A DNA stretch of 64,000 bases, taken from positions 65,688,058 through 65,752,057 of the forward strand of contig NW_026262668.1 of NCBI RefSeq assembly GCF_021869535.1. Reading direction: 5' to 3'. The position numbers and the translations under genes were made by a program. Positions 33,970 to 46,121 of the stretch are shown here, in pieces. Below the pieces are notes generated by a model. That model was not told the origin of the DNA, did not search any database, and saw nothing but the letters and a program-made list of their open reading frames with translations. The stretch is from Mytilus californianus. Lineage: Eukaryota; Mollusca; Bivalvia; Mytilida; Mytilidae. Within the stretch, counting starts at the first letter, position 1. Each line of letters opens with the position of its first letter.

Positions 33970-35234
33970 CTTGGAATAAACAGCACACCAGGTAATCCTA
34001 CATATTCTTTAACATCATTTACAAAGATTGAAATTTTTCAAAATCACAAATCTGTCCTTCTTTCATTTGGTATTAACATCAAAGAAAACGAAGAAAGTCT
34101 ACCGTCATTATACTGGATACCAAAACTTCACAAAACTCCGTATAAAGAACGATACATAGCTGGATCATCAAGATGTTCGACTAAACACCTTTCTAAAGTG
34201 TTAACTATTTTTCTTTTTACAGTTAGAGATGGCCTTCAAAAATATTGTGATGAGATATATTCTACCAGTGGTGTCAATCAGATGTGGATTCTCAAAAATT
34301 CTAGAGATCTACTGCTAAATCTTAGATCACAATCTCTGCAATATTGCAGCAACATTAAGACCTTTGATTTTTCTACGTTTTACACTACTATTCCCCATGC
34401 TCAATTGAAAGATCGACTTTACCATCTCATTAAACAGAGCTTTTTCTATAAAAATGGGAAGCGTAGATATAAATTTCTTGTTTTGGGTTATAATAATTCT
34501 TATTTTGTGAAGAACCACACTGATTCTATCAGAAAATACAGTGAAGATGATATTATCAAAATGCTGGACTTTTTAATCGACAATATATTAGTTGAGTTTG
34601 GTGGATTGATATTTCAACAGACAATCGGTATTCCAATGGGTACTAATTGTGCAACCATTCTGGCCGACTTGTTTTTGTACTCGTATGAAGCAGAATTCAT
34701 TCAAAAACTTCCGAAAGACAAAAAGAAAAAGCACCTTGCAAAATTCTTTAATTCTACTTTCAGATATATTGATGATGTCCTTACACTGAATAACCCATAT
34801 TTCAGTCAGTACTTGCATCTCAAATATCCCTGTGAACTTGAAATTAAGAATACTACTGATTCAAGAAGGACTGCTTCATACCTTGATCTTTTCCTCAATA
34901 TTGACACAGATGGACGACTCTACGCTAAAATCTATGACAAACGGGATGATTTCAACTTCCCAATAATCAATTTCCCATTTCTCAGCAGTAACATACCCTC
35001 TGCTCCGTCGTATGGTGTTTACATATCTCAATTGATACGTAATGCTCTTGCATGTTCACACTATACAGACTTCATATACAGGAGTGTGCTCCTTACGCAA
35101 AACTGCTTCAACAGAGTTATGAGGAGGAAAGATTAAAAATGACACTCCGTAAATTTTATGGACACCATCACAAATTGGTTTATCTATACGATGTGTCTGT
35201 GTCTAAACTAACTAATGACATTTTTACCACGTCT
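33970..35234 (+). pseudogene. Penelope-like reverse transcriptase, continuation of 31,695-32,231
   Basis: It resumes at LGINSTPGN and carries the RT core: YWIPKLHKTPYKERYIAGSS, SGVNQMWILKNS, KTFDFSTFYTTIPH, QTIGIPMGTN, FRYIDDVLTLNN with the YxDD catalytic pair, SYLDLFLNID and YDKRDDFNFPIINFPF. A one-base shift near 35,100-35,110 moves the last ~45 residues (MTLRKFYGHHHKLV, ending at 35,235) to another frame. Otherwise it is open, making this the best-preserved RT in the window. No C-terminal GIY-YIG domain follows. Reverse transcription and integration are the family role; this copy looks inactive. Confidence 0.85.
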
Positions 35235-36035
35235 TAGATCGTGGTTTAACATCTATGTCCGTCTGTCTGCTAAGTACCGAACGTGACCTATTCCTGAATA
35301 TGACTGTTTTGCCGAGTGTGAATTTGCATTGCTATACGACGTGTCTCGGTATTTTATACATCCAACATTCATGTATTTATTTATGATGTTTCATTTGTTG
35401 TTTCGGTTGGATAATGTGTTATGTATTGTCGTTTGTAGTCCCAAATAATTATAAAATAGCCTTTCAGTACCGTCGTTATCATGATAATTGTTTGGACTAG
35501 TATTTTGAAAATAATTGTATGAATTTCAAGATTATATATTCGTTACAAAAATACGTCACTGTTTGTGATGTCCTGTGCTGTCTGTAGTTAATGAAAGGTG
35601 TTCGTTGTTATTCTGCGGTTTACATGTTGTATCGACTATTACAATGTATATTATTTATTTGTGCGTTTCTCTGTGATGAGTGTTCTTGCGTGTGTTTGTG
35701 CTGTTTTTCCGTCACGTAGTGTTGTCATTTTAGCGATATTTGTTAACATTGCCATATAAGCTGGAGGTTTTGCTAGCCATAAAACCAGGTTCAACCCACC
35801 ATTTTTTCTTAAAATGTCCTGTACCAAGTCAGCAATATGGCAGTTGTTATCAAATAGTTCGTTTCTATGTATGTTGGCGTTTGATTTTGTTGCACTTCAG
35901 TGTTTCTGTTGTTCCTTTGTTGTTTTTCTCTTATAGTTGATGTGTTTCCCTCGGTGTTTGTTTGTAACCCGGATTTGTTTTCTCTCAATCGATTTATGAC
36001 TTTTGAACAGCGGTATACTACTGTTGCCTTTATTT
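35235..36035 (+). mobile_element. 3' untranslated tail of the Penelope-like element
   Basis: GT-rich non-coding tail ending CGGTATACTACTGTTGCCTT TATTT, where the sequence homologous to 62,210 resumes. TTTGAC at both edges (31,695, 36,033) is a possible short target duplication. Open frames here are incidental. Confidence 0.6.
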
Positions 36036-36720
36036 GACAATTAAAAATTTAAATCAAATCTTGTGCTAACCAATATTCCGAGAAAAAAAAACACGACCAA
36101 TTCATTTTTTTCCCGATACAAACGATTTATTTAATGTGTTCTGCTTATCATACAATAGTTTATACAAAAGTACAGCATTTTCATCTATGTTTAGCACACA
36201 TAATTCTCTTCCAGAAAACAACCAGTCTACTTTTCATCAATTTATCAAAAAGAAACTCTATTCATTTTGTTATACAAAATACAATTTTTCGTCAACTGAA
36301 GTACAAATTTGTCTAATATCAAACAAAAATATTGAATAATTTATTTCCAAATCGCAGTGTTTCACAAACATTTAATTTGAAAGACAAAACTAAGACAAAA
36401 CTACTGTATGAAGACTAATATATTTGACAAGAGTTAATATTAAGCTTTATAAAACCTGTTATTTGAAACCTTAGTTTCTTAATAACTCTTTTATTTATCA
36501 AATGAAAATTTAGGAAAAGTTCGTTATCAGTAAAGCCAATGTCCAAGCATTGACATTTCAGTTGATAATACACTCGGGACAACAATCCACCAGCAGTGGT
36601 AAAAACATTATGTCCAGATAAATTGAGTACTTGTTGACGACACCCTATTTTTTATAAATTGAACATAAATACTTTCTTAATCAGTATCCAGATTACATCT
36701 CGATTTTAAATACAATATTA
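36036..36720. repeat. Middle part of the block homologous to 61.3-63.5 kb
   Basis: Matches 62,210-63,130 with shared TTGACAATTAAAAATTTAA, ATCATACAATAGTTTATAC, CCACCAGCAGTGG and TTTTTATAAATTGAACAT. On the minus strand both copies encode similar frames (AGGLLSRVYYQL here, AAGVLLFSGYYKL at 62.9 kb), with stops elsewhere. Confidence 0.65.
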
Positions 36721-36730
36721 TACAGCAGAT

Positions 36731-39385
36731 AATGAATACTATGTTATTTGTGGTGATTTTAATCTTGTCCAAAACCCATGTATAGTTTATTGCAACTACG
36801 TGAATATAAAAAATCCAAAAGCTGGGGAAAAAGTTCCTGAATTAATTAGAAAGAAGTTTGATAGACCCGTATTGGGATCTTTTTCCAGAGGTAAAGCGAT
36901 ACACTTGGAGGAAGAGAAATCCTTGTAAACAGGCTAGATTAGACTTTTCAATGAAAACTTTCTAAACAGTCTAAAAAATTGTAATGTACTTCCAAGCTAT
37001 CGACCAGATCACCCTATGATTTTGCTCGATTTAAAATTTGACCCTTTCATTAGGGGAAAAGGTTTATGGAAATTTAACAGGTATATTGGGGAAAATATAA
37101 GACTCATTTATGATATATTGCAATATACAGAAGAACATGAAATACCAGGTTTTTTACTATTGATTGATTTCGAACAAGCTTTCGATTCCATATCATGGGA
37201 TTTTTTTATGAATGTTTTGAAATTTTTGATGAATCTATCATTAATTGGGTTCAAGTTTTTTTTATAATAATATAAATTTTGCTGTCATCCAGGGGGGAAA
37301 CCTTTCAGTTTTTTGGGGGGATTGAAAGAGGTTATAGACAAGGGGACACGCTGTCTCCGTACCTTTTCATTTTATGTGTTGATATTCTTGCATTGAAAAT
37401 AAGGGAAAATAGTGATATTAGTGGTATCAAGGTCACACGGGTTGAACATAAATTGTCTCAATTTGCTACTTCTTTGACTTTAGATGGGAGAGAAAAATCC
37501 ATGCAGGAATCACTTTAAAAATAAGACTGGTTTGCAAAAATATCAGGATTGATTATTAACTTCACAAATAAACCAGTTATTTGGTTTTGGAGCAAAACAT
37601 ATAGTACAAATACATTTTGTCCTGACAGAAATCTGTCTTGGGGTGAAACTACTTTTAAATTACTAGATATCAGTTTTGATGTAGATCTTGAAAAAAATGT
37701 TAAGATAAATTATTCTGAAAGAATTGTACAGATTAAAAATAGTTTAAATCAATGGTCAAAAAGGAATTTAACTGTAATAGGTAGAATAACTTTGATTAAA
37801 ACTCTAGTCTTGCTTATTGTAAACCATCTCATTATCTCTCTACCAAACCCTTCAGATGATATTGATAAGAAAATAATGAACTTATTTATGAATAAATATG
37901 AAACTCACCTATACATAGAGTTAAGAAGGATATTTTAATCAAACACTATCCGGAGGGAGGTTTGAAAATGCTTGATTTGAATATATTTATTACAGCACTT
38001 AAATCAAAATGGATTAAGTTTAACCACGCCACATTCTGTATGTGCCTGTCCTAAGTCAGGAACCGTTTGTTTTCTCGTTTGAATTGTTGTACATTTGTCA
38101 TTTCGGGACCTTTTATAGCTGACTATGCGGCATGGGCTTTGCTCATTGTTGTAGGCCGTACGGTGACCTATAGTTGTTAATTTCTGTGTCATTTGGTCTA
38201 TTGTGGAAAGGTGTCATATTGGCAATCATACCACATCTTCTTTTGATATATGGAAGGATTTTGCAGAGATAGTAAATGGCAAAATATTTGCATGTCAAAT
38301 ATAGATGAGAAAAAGTTGTTCAGTTGTGGTGTTGATTATAATAGACAACATTATATGAAAGTAAACAACTATTTTTGGAAAGATGAACTAAGATCCTGGA
38401 AATTGATTATTCAAAAAGAGAACATTTTTACTTTCATCTGACCAATTCAAGCAACACTATAACATTAGCACGGATTTTCTAAAATTTAACAGTGTCATTT
38501 CGGCAGTGAAAGAGGTATCAAAATCTTTCACTAAAGGATCTTACAAATCATTTTGTCCTTTTATACCATCATGTCTACAAGTATTTTTTAAACACTGTAA
38601 AGGATCAAAAGATATGTATTCTGTACTGACTAGAAATAATGTTGTTCCTACCGAACAATCAAAGTGGGTAACAATTTTAGGTGAACAGAATCTGAACTGG
38701 AAAAATGTTTTCAGTCTGCCTTTTCCTGTTATTAAAAATAATAAATTACAGTGTTTGCATTACAGGATTAACCATTGCATTATTGCAACAATTGAGTATC
38801 TAGTTAAAAATAAAACTTACTGATGATCCTTTATGTACATAAAACAGAAAATCAGTCTATAGAACATCTCTTTTGGAATTGATTTACTGTACACAATTTG
38901 GTTTCTTTCCGGTGGAATAAGTCTCCCAGTGAATAAATTAAACTTTCTTTTTGTAGACTTATTCAAAATGTTCCCCAACAACCCATACAACATGAATTTT
39001 CTTTATACTAAACAAATATATATAATTCTAGATGCTTTAAAAAGAATCTCTCAATTAAAAGCAAGCAAGCAATTAAAATAAAGCTGAAAGATATGTATAA
39101 ATTAGAAAGTATGATAGCTGTAATAAAATGAAAAAATAACTGAGTTTGACTATTTATGGAAAGTTTTTGAAAACTTGTTTTTTAAAACATGCTAATTCTA
39201 CTACTTTTTGTTATTTTACTTATGACTATTAACCAATAATTTATTTTAGAGAATATATTATTGTCATATTATGTTCTTGATCTGTGTTTCTCAATGCTTG
39301 CTGTTACGAAAGAAATATGTATAGTTTGTCATATATATGCTTTGAATGTTGGAAAAAAAAAAAATAATTAAAAAAAAAAAAAAAA
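36731..39385 (+). mobile_element. LINE 1: 5'-truncated, internally deleted non-LTR retrotransposon
   Basis: It starts inside the endonuclease domain (YYVICGDFNLVQNP), reaches PDHPMILLDLKFDPF and LWKFN, then jumps directly to RYIGENIRLIYDIL of the RT, so the intervening ORF is deleted near 37,080. The RT continues with LLIDFEQAFDS, GYRQGDTLSPYLF and LSQFATSLTL, where the catalytic Asp pair of FADD is gone. Several frameshifts are present. An R1 repeat interrupts it at 38,012-38,248. It ends in an A-rich tail 39,353-39,385. TACAGCAGAT (36,721) and TACTGCAGAT (39,386) are the likely target duplication, one mismatch. L1/Tx1-like by motif style. Confidence 0.82.
38012..38248 (+). repeat. Dispersed repeat R1 inserted in LINE 1
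   Basis: From TTAACCACGCCACATTCTGT to ACCACATCTTCTTTTGAT. LINE coding similarity runs up to KSKWIK on the left and resumes with GRDSKWQNICM-like sequence on the right, so R1 moved after LINE 1. Confidence 0.75.
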
Positions 39386-39395
39386 TACTGCAGAT

Positions 39396-39790
39396 TAAAA
39401 AAAACCCGGTGATTACCTTTCTCGCGAATGGTTAATTGTTTAGCCAGTTCCACAGAATTTGTTTTCAAATATTTTATAACATCATGAATGGTGATACTTT
39501 TTTTTAAATTCAGAATTAAAGTTTTAAAAATAATATGATGTTTTGTATCAACGCTTTAAAGAAACCCATCACCAACTTGTTCATTAACAGTTTGGGCTGT
39601 ATTCTGATTCCAAATCACATAAATCAAGGGACACTATATGGAAAATTTTTTCGCAATACGATATGCTTTGTTAAAAAATAGATTAGTGAATTTGGAATCA
39701 TTTTGTTGTAGCGATCTTAATTTCTTAATTAAGCTTTTTGTGCAAGTTATATAATACATATCAAGCTTAACTACATCATGTAAAATTACA
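39396..39790. repeat. Right part of the block homologous to 61.3-63.5 kb
   Basis: Matches 63,140-63,523: GCGAATGGTTAATTGTTTAG, TTGTTCATTAACAGTTTG, AAGCTTAACTACATC. The minus strand reads SITIHDVIKYLKTN, VELAKQLTIREKG against DITVKDIIKGFKLK, DLAKQLIIRKKG in the other copy. Confidence 0.65.
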
Positions 39791-41033
39791 TTCCATTAAG
39801 GTGTTTCTTACTTTTCATAATATTGCGCTTTATTAAATTACGGTGTTCGTACTTTTCTTAGTATCAATATTTGCATTTTAGTGGACACGAATTTTATCAT
39901 ACTATAATTGATATTTGTTAACAGTCTGACAATTAAGTGTATTACGTTTTTTACTTTAAATATACAATTACAGTATCCTCCACATCAATATCAAATGAAT
40001 ATCGAATTTTGAAGTACAATTTCTTTCTCAGGGTTATATATCAGTAGCTATCATTCAGAGAATCATTCAATCTTTCAAGTGTTTTACTATGGCATTTATA
40101 TCATCATTTACAATCATATTTGAATTAACCTTTGATTGTCATTTCAAGCTAAAATCCATTATAAATATCACTTTAAAAAGTATCAACAGGCAGAATTTAA
40201 AAACTTACAACAAAAGCAAACATTACACGGGACAAAATACAATTGTACTCTAATGGAGAATATTTACAAGTTAATATTTAAATACATTTACCTTTACTAA
40301 AGCTTCCATTAGCAATTAGCAAGAAAATAATTTAAATAAAAATGTTAACATAAAAGTAATAGCACGTACCTAAAGTTAACAGAAGATTTTTCAAAATAAC
40401 ATCGATCACAATTTTACTTAAGGCATCTGAATTTAGAAATTCAACATGTTGTTTTGAATTAATAATTTGTATAATATTCCAATCGTAGTCATTTATGTGA
40501 AATTCAGCAGTCGATGTTTTTCTGTCTAATTATTTTCATCAAAGTCACAGAAAAGGCAGAGTTATCCCGTGACTTTGTGACGTAATTGCCCGTTGTCTAC
40601 ATATGAATGTATGAGTATTTTTGAAAAATGCCTTTTTAAACGATACATCTACTTTCTTAAAATATTAAGATAAACACTTGATCCTAAAATAATACATAAA
40701 ATATAGATTTTGATCCGTCCCTACTCGATTTGAAAATATTTTTAAATTTTGCCATGGATCGCCTATTATGTCCTGTATAAAATGGTAGAAACTACATCGT
40801 TTTTTGCACGATTTATGAAATGATTAGTCGAACCTCTAAATAAATGTTGCATCAGTATTTGATAAACTTGAGAATTATATAACCTGTTTAATACCCGTCA
40901 TTTTGTCACATGTTTAGTACTATTCTTTTCAATAATTTTCATGTGTAAAATTTTGTTTTCTACATTTAACACGTTTCTGTCCAATATTACATTCCTAGAA
41001 CAAGATGTAAATCGTTATCCTGAAAATTTAATT
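39791..41033. other. AT-rich sequence, nothing recognised
   Basis: No repeat or exon supported up to the LINE 2 target duplication. Confidence 0.55.
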
Positions 41034-41043
41034 TGTTGCAGTT

Positions 41044-43508
41044 GTAGATGTAGAAGACGAAGAGGGAGTTACTGTTCTTAGATCAGCAAAAAGCTTTCGA
41101 TCGAATAGAATGGGGATGGGTCCTAGCTTGTTTGCAAAAATTCAATTTTGGACCGAAATTTTGTATGTGGATAAACATGTTATTAAAAGATTCAAAAACA
41201 TGCATTAAAACAAATGGATTTGTTTCTAAATATGTTCCAATTTCACGATCAACGCGGCAAGGCTGTCCAATAGCACCTCTGCTTTATGTTATTCAAGCTG
41301 AGCCAATGGCTTGCGCAATAAGGGCTTATAAAGACATTGAAGGCATTAAGTTACCTGCTCATACATATACTCAGGAAACAAAAATCTTTGCAGATGACAC
41401 TCAATTATTGAATAAAAACGAAAAATCAGTTGAGAAGTCATTTGAAATTTTAACAATAAACGAATTTGCTTCTGGGGCTAGAATTAACTACGATAAAACA
41501 AAAGGTCTGTTTATAGGGATGTTAAAAGGAAAAAAAAACCTAGGTTTACTAAAATTAAAATTGTTAAAAACAATGTTAAAACTCTAGGCCTCCATCATGG
41601 ATATGAAATAGACGATAATATGATTTGGAGTGATAAAATCAATAAAATAAAAAGTTTTCTGGAGGTTTTGAAAACCAGAAATCTGACCTTCACCGGCAAA
41701 ACTCTCATTGTAAAAAGTATGATCTTGTCCTTAATAGGGTTTGAAATTGACAGTCGTGGGATTCCAAACCAATATTTAAACGCAATAAACAAACTCATTT
41801 GGGTGTTTATTTGGAATAATAAAGTTAACCAAATAGATAGGAATGTTGTTGCTTAGACACTAAAAAGGGTGGGATGGGTATGAGTAACATTTTTTGCTTT
41901 GTAAAGAGTAGACAAATAAAATGTTTATACAAGATCATTCACTCAGATGAAGAAACTTTTGTGTAAAAACTGGTTAAAAAAATTGGATGTAACAATTGAA
42001 GAAGAGTATTTATTATGTAGATGCACAGATCTATCTAATTTTAGTCTATCATCAATTCCACCGTTCTATATAAATGCCCTTATCTCTTTATCAGAACTAA
42101 GAAAAATATATACACCTTATACGAAGGAAGAATTACTGAAATCTCGACTTTTTTGTAACTATGATATTTAATTTAAAAGAAAATCTCTATATTTTAAATC
42201 GTTCATCAAGATTAAAATAACAACTATTAGTAACATATGGAATCTTGAAACGAATACTTTCCAAAACTGTAATTCTATATATAATCGACTTATTGATAAG
42301 AGAAATTGCATAGCCGAATATTCAAAAATAAAAAATGCTATACCTAAAATGTACATAGATACACTAAGGGGTATAAACATTTTACCGAGCCAGCAGGTCA
42401 ATTTGCTAATTAAATTAGACAACTAAGATCTGTACACAATTTCAGGTATTAAAATAACTCCCAAAAATTTAAAACCGAAAGATATTCAACACGTACTTAA
42501 TCAAAATACCTTACCTTAGGCACAATTAAAATGGGAAACTGAGTTTGCTGTAAGTATCGACTGGAAATCGGTTTGGGGTAATTCAAGAAATCTATGTATA
42601 AAAAATAAAATTAGTGAATTCCATTGGAAGTCCATTCATAACATTATTTACACCGAATCTAGACTACATCGATTTCAGCATTCTTTGGTTCAAGGTAACT
42701 GCCATTTTTGCAAAAATCACATTGAAACACAAAACCCTCTTTTTTATAATTGTAAAAAGATCTACCCATTAATATTAGAATTAAAAACTATATTCACAAA
42801 AGTACACTTGACACATGAATTAATTCTACAAGAGATAAATATGATCCTAGGTATTTATGAAGCCCTATAAAGGAAATTATATTTGGCAATATTCTAATAT
42901 GCATAGCCAAATGGACAATATGGAAACTTCGAAATCTAATAAAGTTTGAAAACATCACTTGCAATAATAATAGAATTATTAGACAATTTTATTGTGAACT
43001 AAAAGAAAATATCGTTTTACGTTTAAATTATTTACAAAATAAAGAACCAGATATCAATAATGATCTGGTACACTTATTAGATCAGATATGTAATAATTAG
43101 GTCAAATGTGTACTTTTACTTTTTTAAGTTAATGTATCGATACATTTCATTAGAAAAAAAGGTGATTTTGTTTACCTTCTTTTTACATTTCCATTGTTTA
43201 TAAAAAAATAGAGCAATGTATATAACCTGATTTAAAACTTACCTTGTTGTAGACAGGTATCACTGTTTATAGAATCTGGTGTGATCAATTTAATGCATTA
43301 TGTTGGGTGTGTTTGACTTGGTTTTAAATTGAAATAAGAAAACTACAATATGTAATTTTATAAGTAAAGTAGACATTTATCTCGCCTGTTTTCTCTGGAC
43401 AGGAATGAGAATGTAACACAAGTATGCTCTCCTGGGCTACTGAGGTAATTGTAACAGGATATTGGAAATAAATTGTATTTGAATTAAAAAAAAAAAAAAA
43501 AAAAAAAA
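41044..43508 (+). mobile_element. LINE 2: 5'-truncated non-LTR retrotransposon
   Basis: It begins within the RT domain (KAFDRIEWGWVL in a shifted frame), then STRQGCPIAPLLYVIQAEP and IFADDTQLL, which keeps both catalytic Asp. The C-terminal part has SRLHRFQHSLVQGNCHFCKN and CK-type zinc-knuckle residues (C-x2-C...NPLFYNC). Several frameshifts and stops follow 41,587. A 3' UTR and a poly(A) tail end it at 43,508. The 10-bp direct repeat TGTTGCAGTT flanks it exactly at 41,034-41,043 and 43,509-43,518. Confidence 0.88.
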
Positions 43509-43738
43509 TGTTGCAGTTCAGCCATTGACGACGTTTTTATTTGGCATTTAACGTCTTCATTGCACCAAACATATCAAGAACAAGATGTCTGATCATTTGT
43601 AAAATTAGATAGGTATCAACGATTAAGAAAGAACTAGCATAATTTCAGAAATATTTTTCTGTACAGGTTAAGGAAACGCAAAAGACATCAACGATTTCAA
43701 CTACTAAGTCAACAGTATAAGTTTAAAATATTCCTACT

Positions 43739-44031
43739 TTGAAAGCAATTTCAACTCTCGTCTACGAAAACTACTGAATGATTATGTCCGTCAACAAAAA
43801 TTACTACTAAAACATGACTCTTTATGGAATAATGACAACTGCGAGTCCACGAGCCATGTATTCAAGCAGGAAAATCGAAAAATGGAAAATGCAACCGATT
43901 CTGGAGTTAACAACCGAATTTGGGGACATTGTTCGGGTACAAATGATAGACTTAAAGCGGTCTCTGTATTGAATGAAAAACTACGAACTTTTTTGAAAAC
44001 ATATAGTATGACAACAATGTTTGTTTTCTGA
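43739..44031 (+). other. Open frame of ~97 codons, unknown
   Basis: An uninterrupted frame reading SRLRKLLNDYVRQQKLLLKH, DSLWNNDNCESTSHVF and KLRTFLKTYSMTTMFVF. No Met at its start and no clear splice sites. It may be a fragment of a mobile-element protein; I do not recognise it. Confidence 0.25.
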
Positions 44032-44525
44032 AAGTGAAGATCTACGACAGAGAGTATTTTAATGGCTGCTTAATGACGATATGTCAGTAGTTACAATTAT
44101 AAGGTCAATTTTACAGAATTTAAAGTGCAGAAAACACAAAGACTTGCACTTCAGCCCAATAAAAAGAGATCCCGGACAGTTCACACACAGCCAAGGTATA
44201 CGACTATTAAGTGATTAAAAATGGTGGAGGGTTTCAACACTACTACAGTCTTTAATACTCTAATAGAGGTTGTTCTCAATGAAGAAGATTCTGCATTAAG
44301 GTAATATTATAGTTACAACACTGTTCAAACAACACGATATTGATAAACAATTACACAAACCAATAAAAAAATTGATGATTGGATTATTTACAGCTGCTAA
44401 GTTGTGTAATTAGTGGCACATATCTTCATTACTTCGCCAAAATTTATCACTAATGCAAACAGCATGCAATGGTACTTCTGGTATATATTTTGCTGTGTGC
44501 ATATACAATGCTCATAAAGTGCCTT

Positions 44526-45270
44526 GAGTATATAAATAAGAAGGTGTCGTATAATTGCCAATGAGACAACTCTCCACAAGAGACCAAATGAGATAGAATT
44601 TTACAACTATAGGTCACTGTATGACCTTCAACAATCACCAACATCCAAACCGTATAGTCAGCAATATAAAGGTTCCCACATGACAAATATAAAACCATTC
44701 AAACGTAAAAACTAACGGCCTAATTTATGTACAAAACAATGAACGAGATACAATTTGATATACAGCAACAAACGACAACGACTAAATTACAGGCTCTTGA
44801 CTTGGGACAGGCACATACAGAATGTTGCGGGGTTAAACCAACCTTCTCCCTTACCCGGGACAGTGGTGTAACGGTACAGCACAAGAACAAACTATTCAAA
44901 ACAATAAACGAAAAACAAACAGCAAAAATGACAAACACTCAATTACAGCCTTCTCACTTTAGACAGACACAAATGGAATATGGCGGGGTTAAACATGTTT
45001 GCAGGCGCCCAACCATCCCCTTACCTGGGACAGTGGTGAAACAGCACAATATATTACAACAAACTATAAAAATCATTTGAAAAGGGCTTAACTCATCAGA
45101 TCGATACAAAGCAATAAAACAAGTAAAAAAGACACAGACCGGACGTGGCAGAATATTTATACATCCCCACAACAAAAACAAAAAATACACTAAGTACAGA
45201 TCTGAGAGTACTCACAGTTAGTGACAGCTAGCTCAAACCCAATAACAACTAATAAAAAAATCATGTTTCG
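44526..45270 (-). repeat. Dispersed repeat R1, long copy with internal duplication
   Basis: Minus-strand copy from ATTGCCAATGAGACAACTCT through GGCACATACAGAATGTTGCG to AACTAATAAAAAAATCATG. The block around CAGGC...GACAGGCACA...GGGGTTAAAC...CAGTGGTG occurs twice (44,786 and 44,946). It gives open frames on both strands that are not genes. Confidence 0.75.
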
Positions 45271-46121
45271 TAGACTAAAATATCATTCAGTACACATGCA
45301 CACTTAAGTATATGTTTTATGTCCTGAGATCACCCAGGAGTCCGGAAGTTTTAGACTTACCGATTTTGAAGGCTACAAAATGAATATCATTTATTTGCAA
45401 CTGTTAAAACAACGTAGACGTAGACACACATCTGTCTTTGCTCCTTATATGTGTATTCATCTATTTTCATTGTTTAGATTGCATTTAAATTTGACACGTA
45501 CAAATTCAACTAATAACATCTTTAATTGAATTAAAAAGAATGACCATTCATGACACCACAGCAAACAAATCTGGCAGCAGTACGCAAACACAGTGAAAGT
45601 TTTGGCAACAATGACTTAATCCGTTTTATATGATTTATGAATATATTTATAAATAACTCATCATATATACCATCATTCATATTATACACGACTTTATTCT
45701 GAATAAATGTAAGATAATTTTTAATGGATATAAATGAGCTGATTTCTATGTACTGGGATTTAAATTAATATCTGTTAGTCCCAGGTTTGAATTTTCCTTC
45801 ATAACTTTATGAAAAACCCAACCTAATAACAAATAACACACACAGAACTAAACATAATGCATAGAGTGTCAAACAGAATTCATGTAAATGAATGCTATAA
45901 TTTTCAATGGTTTTTACAAATTGCAATAGTACAGATACAAGCTATTCTTCATATATCAGTGGCTTGCTATGTACTCTTCTTACAATTATTCCTTAGATAA
46001 CCAAGTGTTACATAAACGGCAACAATAATGTTTTGAAAAGATATTTGCAGTCTAAGCAACAAGTAGACAGTAATACAAATAAGAATCAGAACAGTGTAAT
46101 TCCCGATTCCTCGACTTATCT
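45271..46121. other. Downstream flank of receptor copy 2
   Basis: AT-rich. Nothing recognised apart from presumed 3' UTR of the minus-strand gene. Confidence 0.45.

Noticed and set aside
44727-45190. Open frames on both strands
   Set aside because: R1 sequence; the frames contain the repeated block and have no domain.
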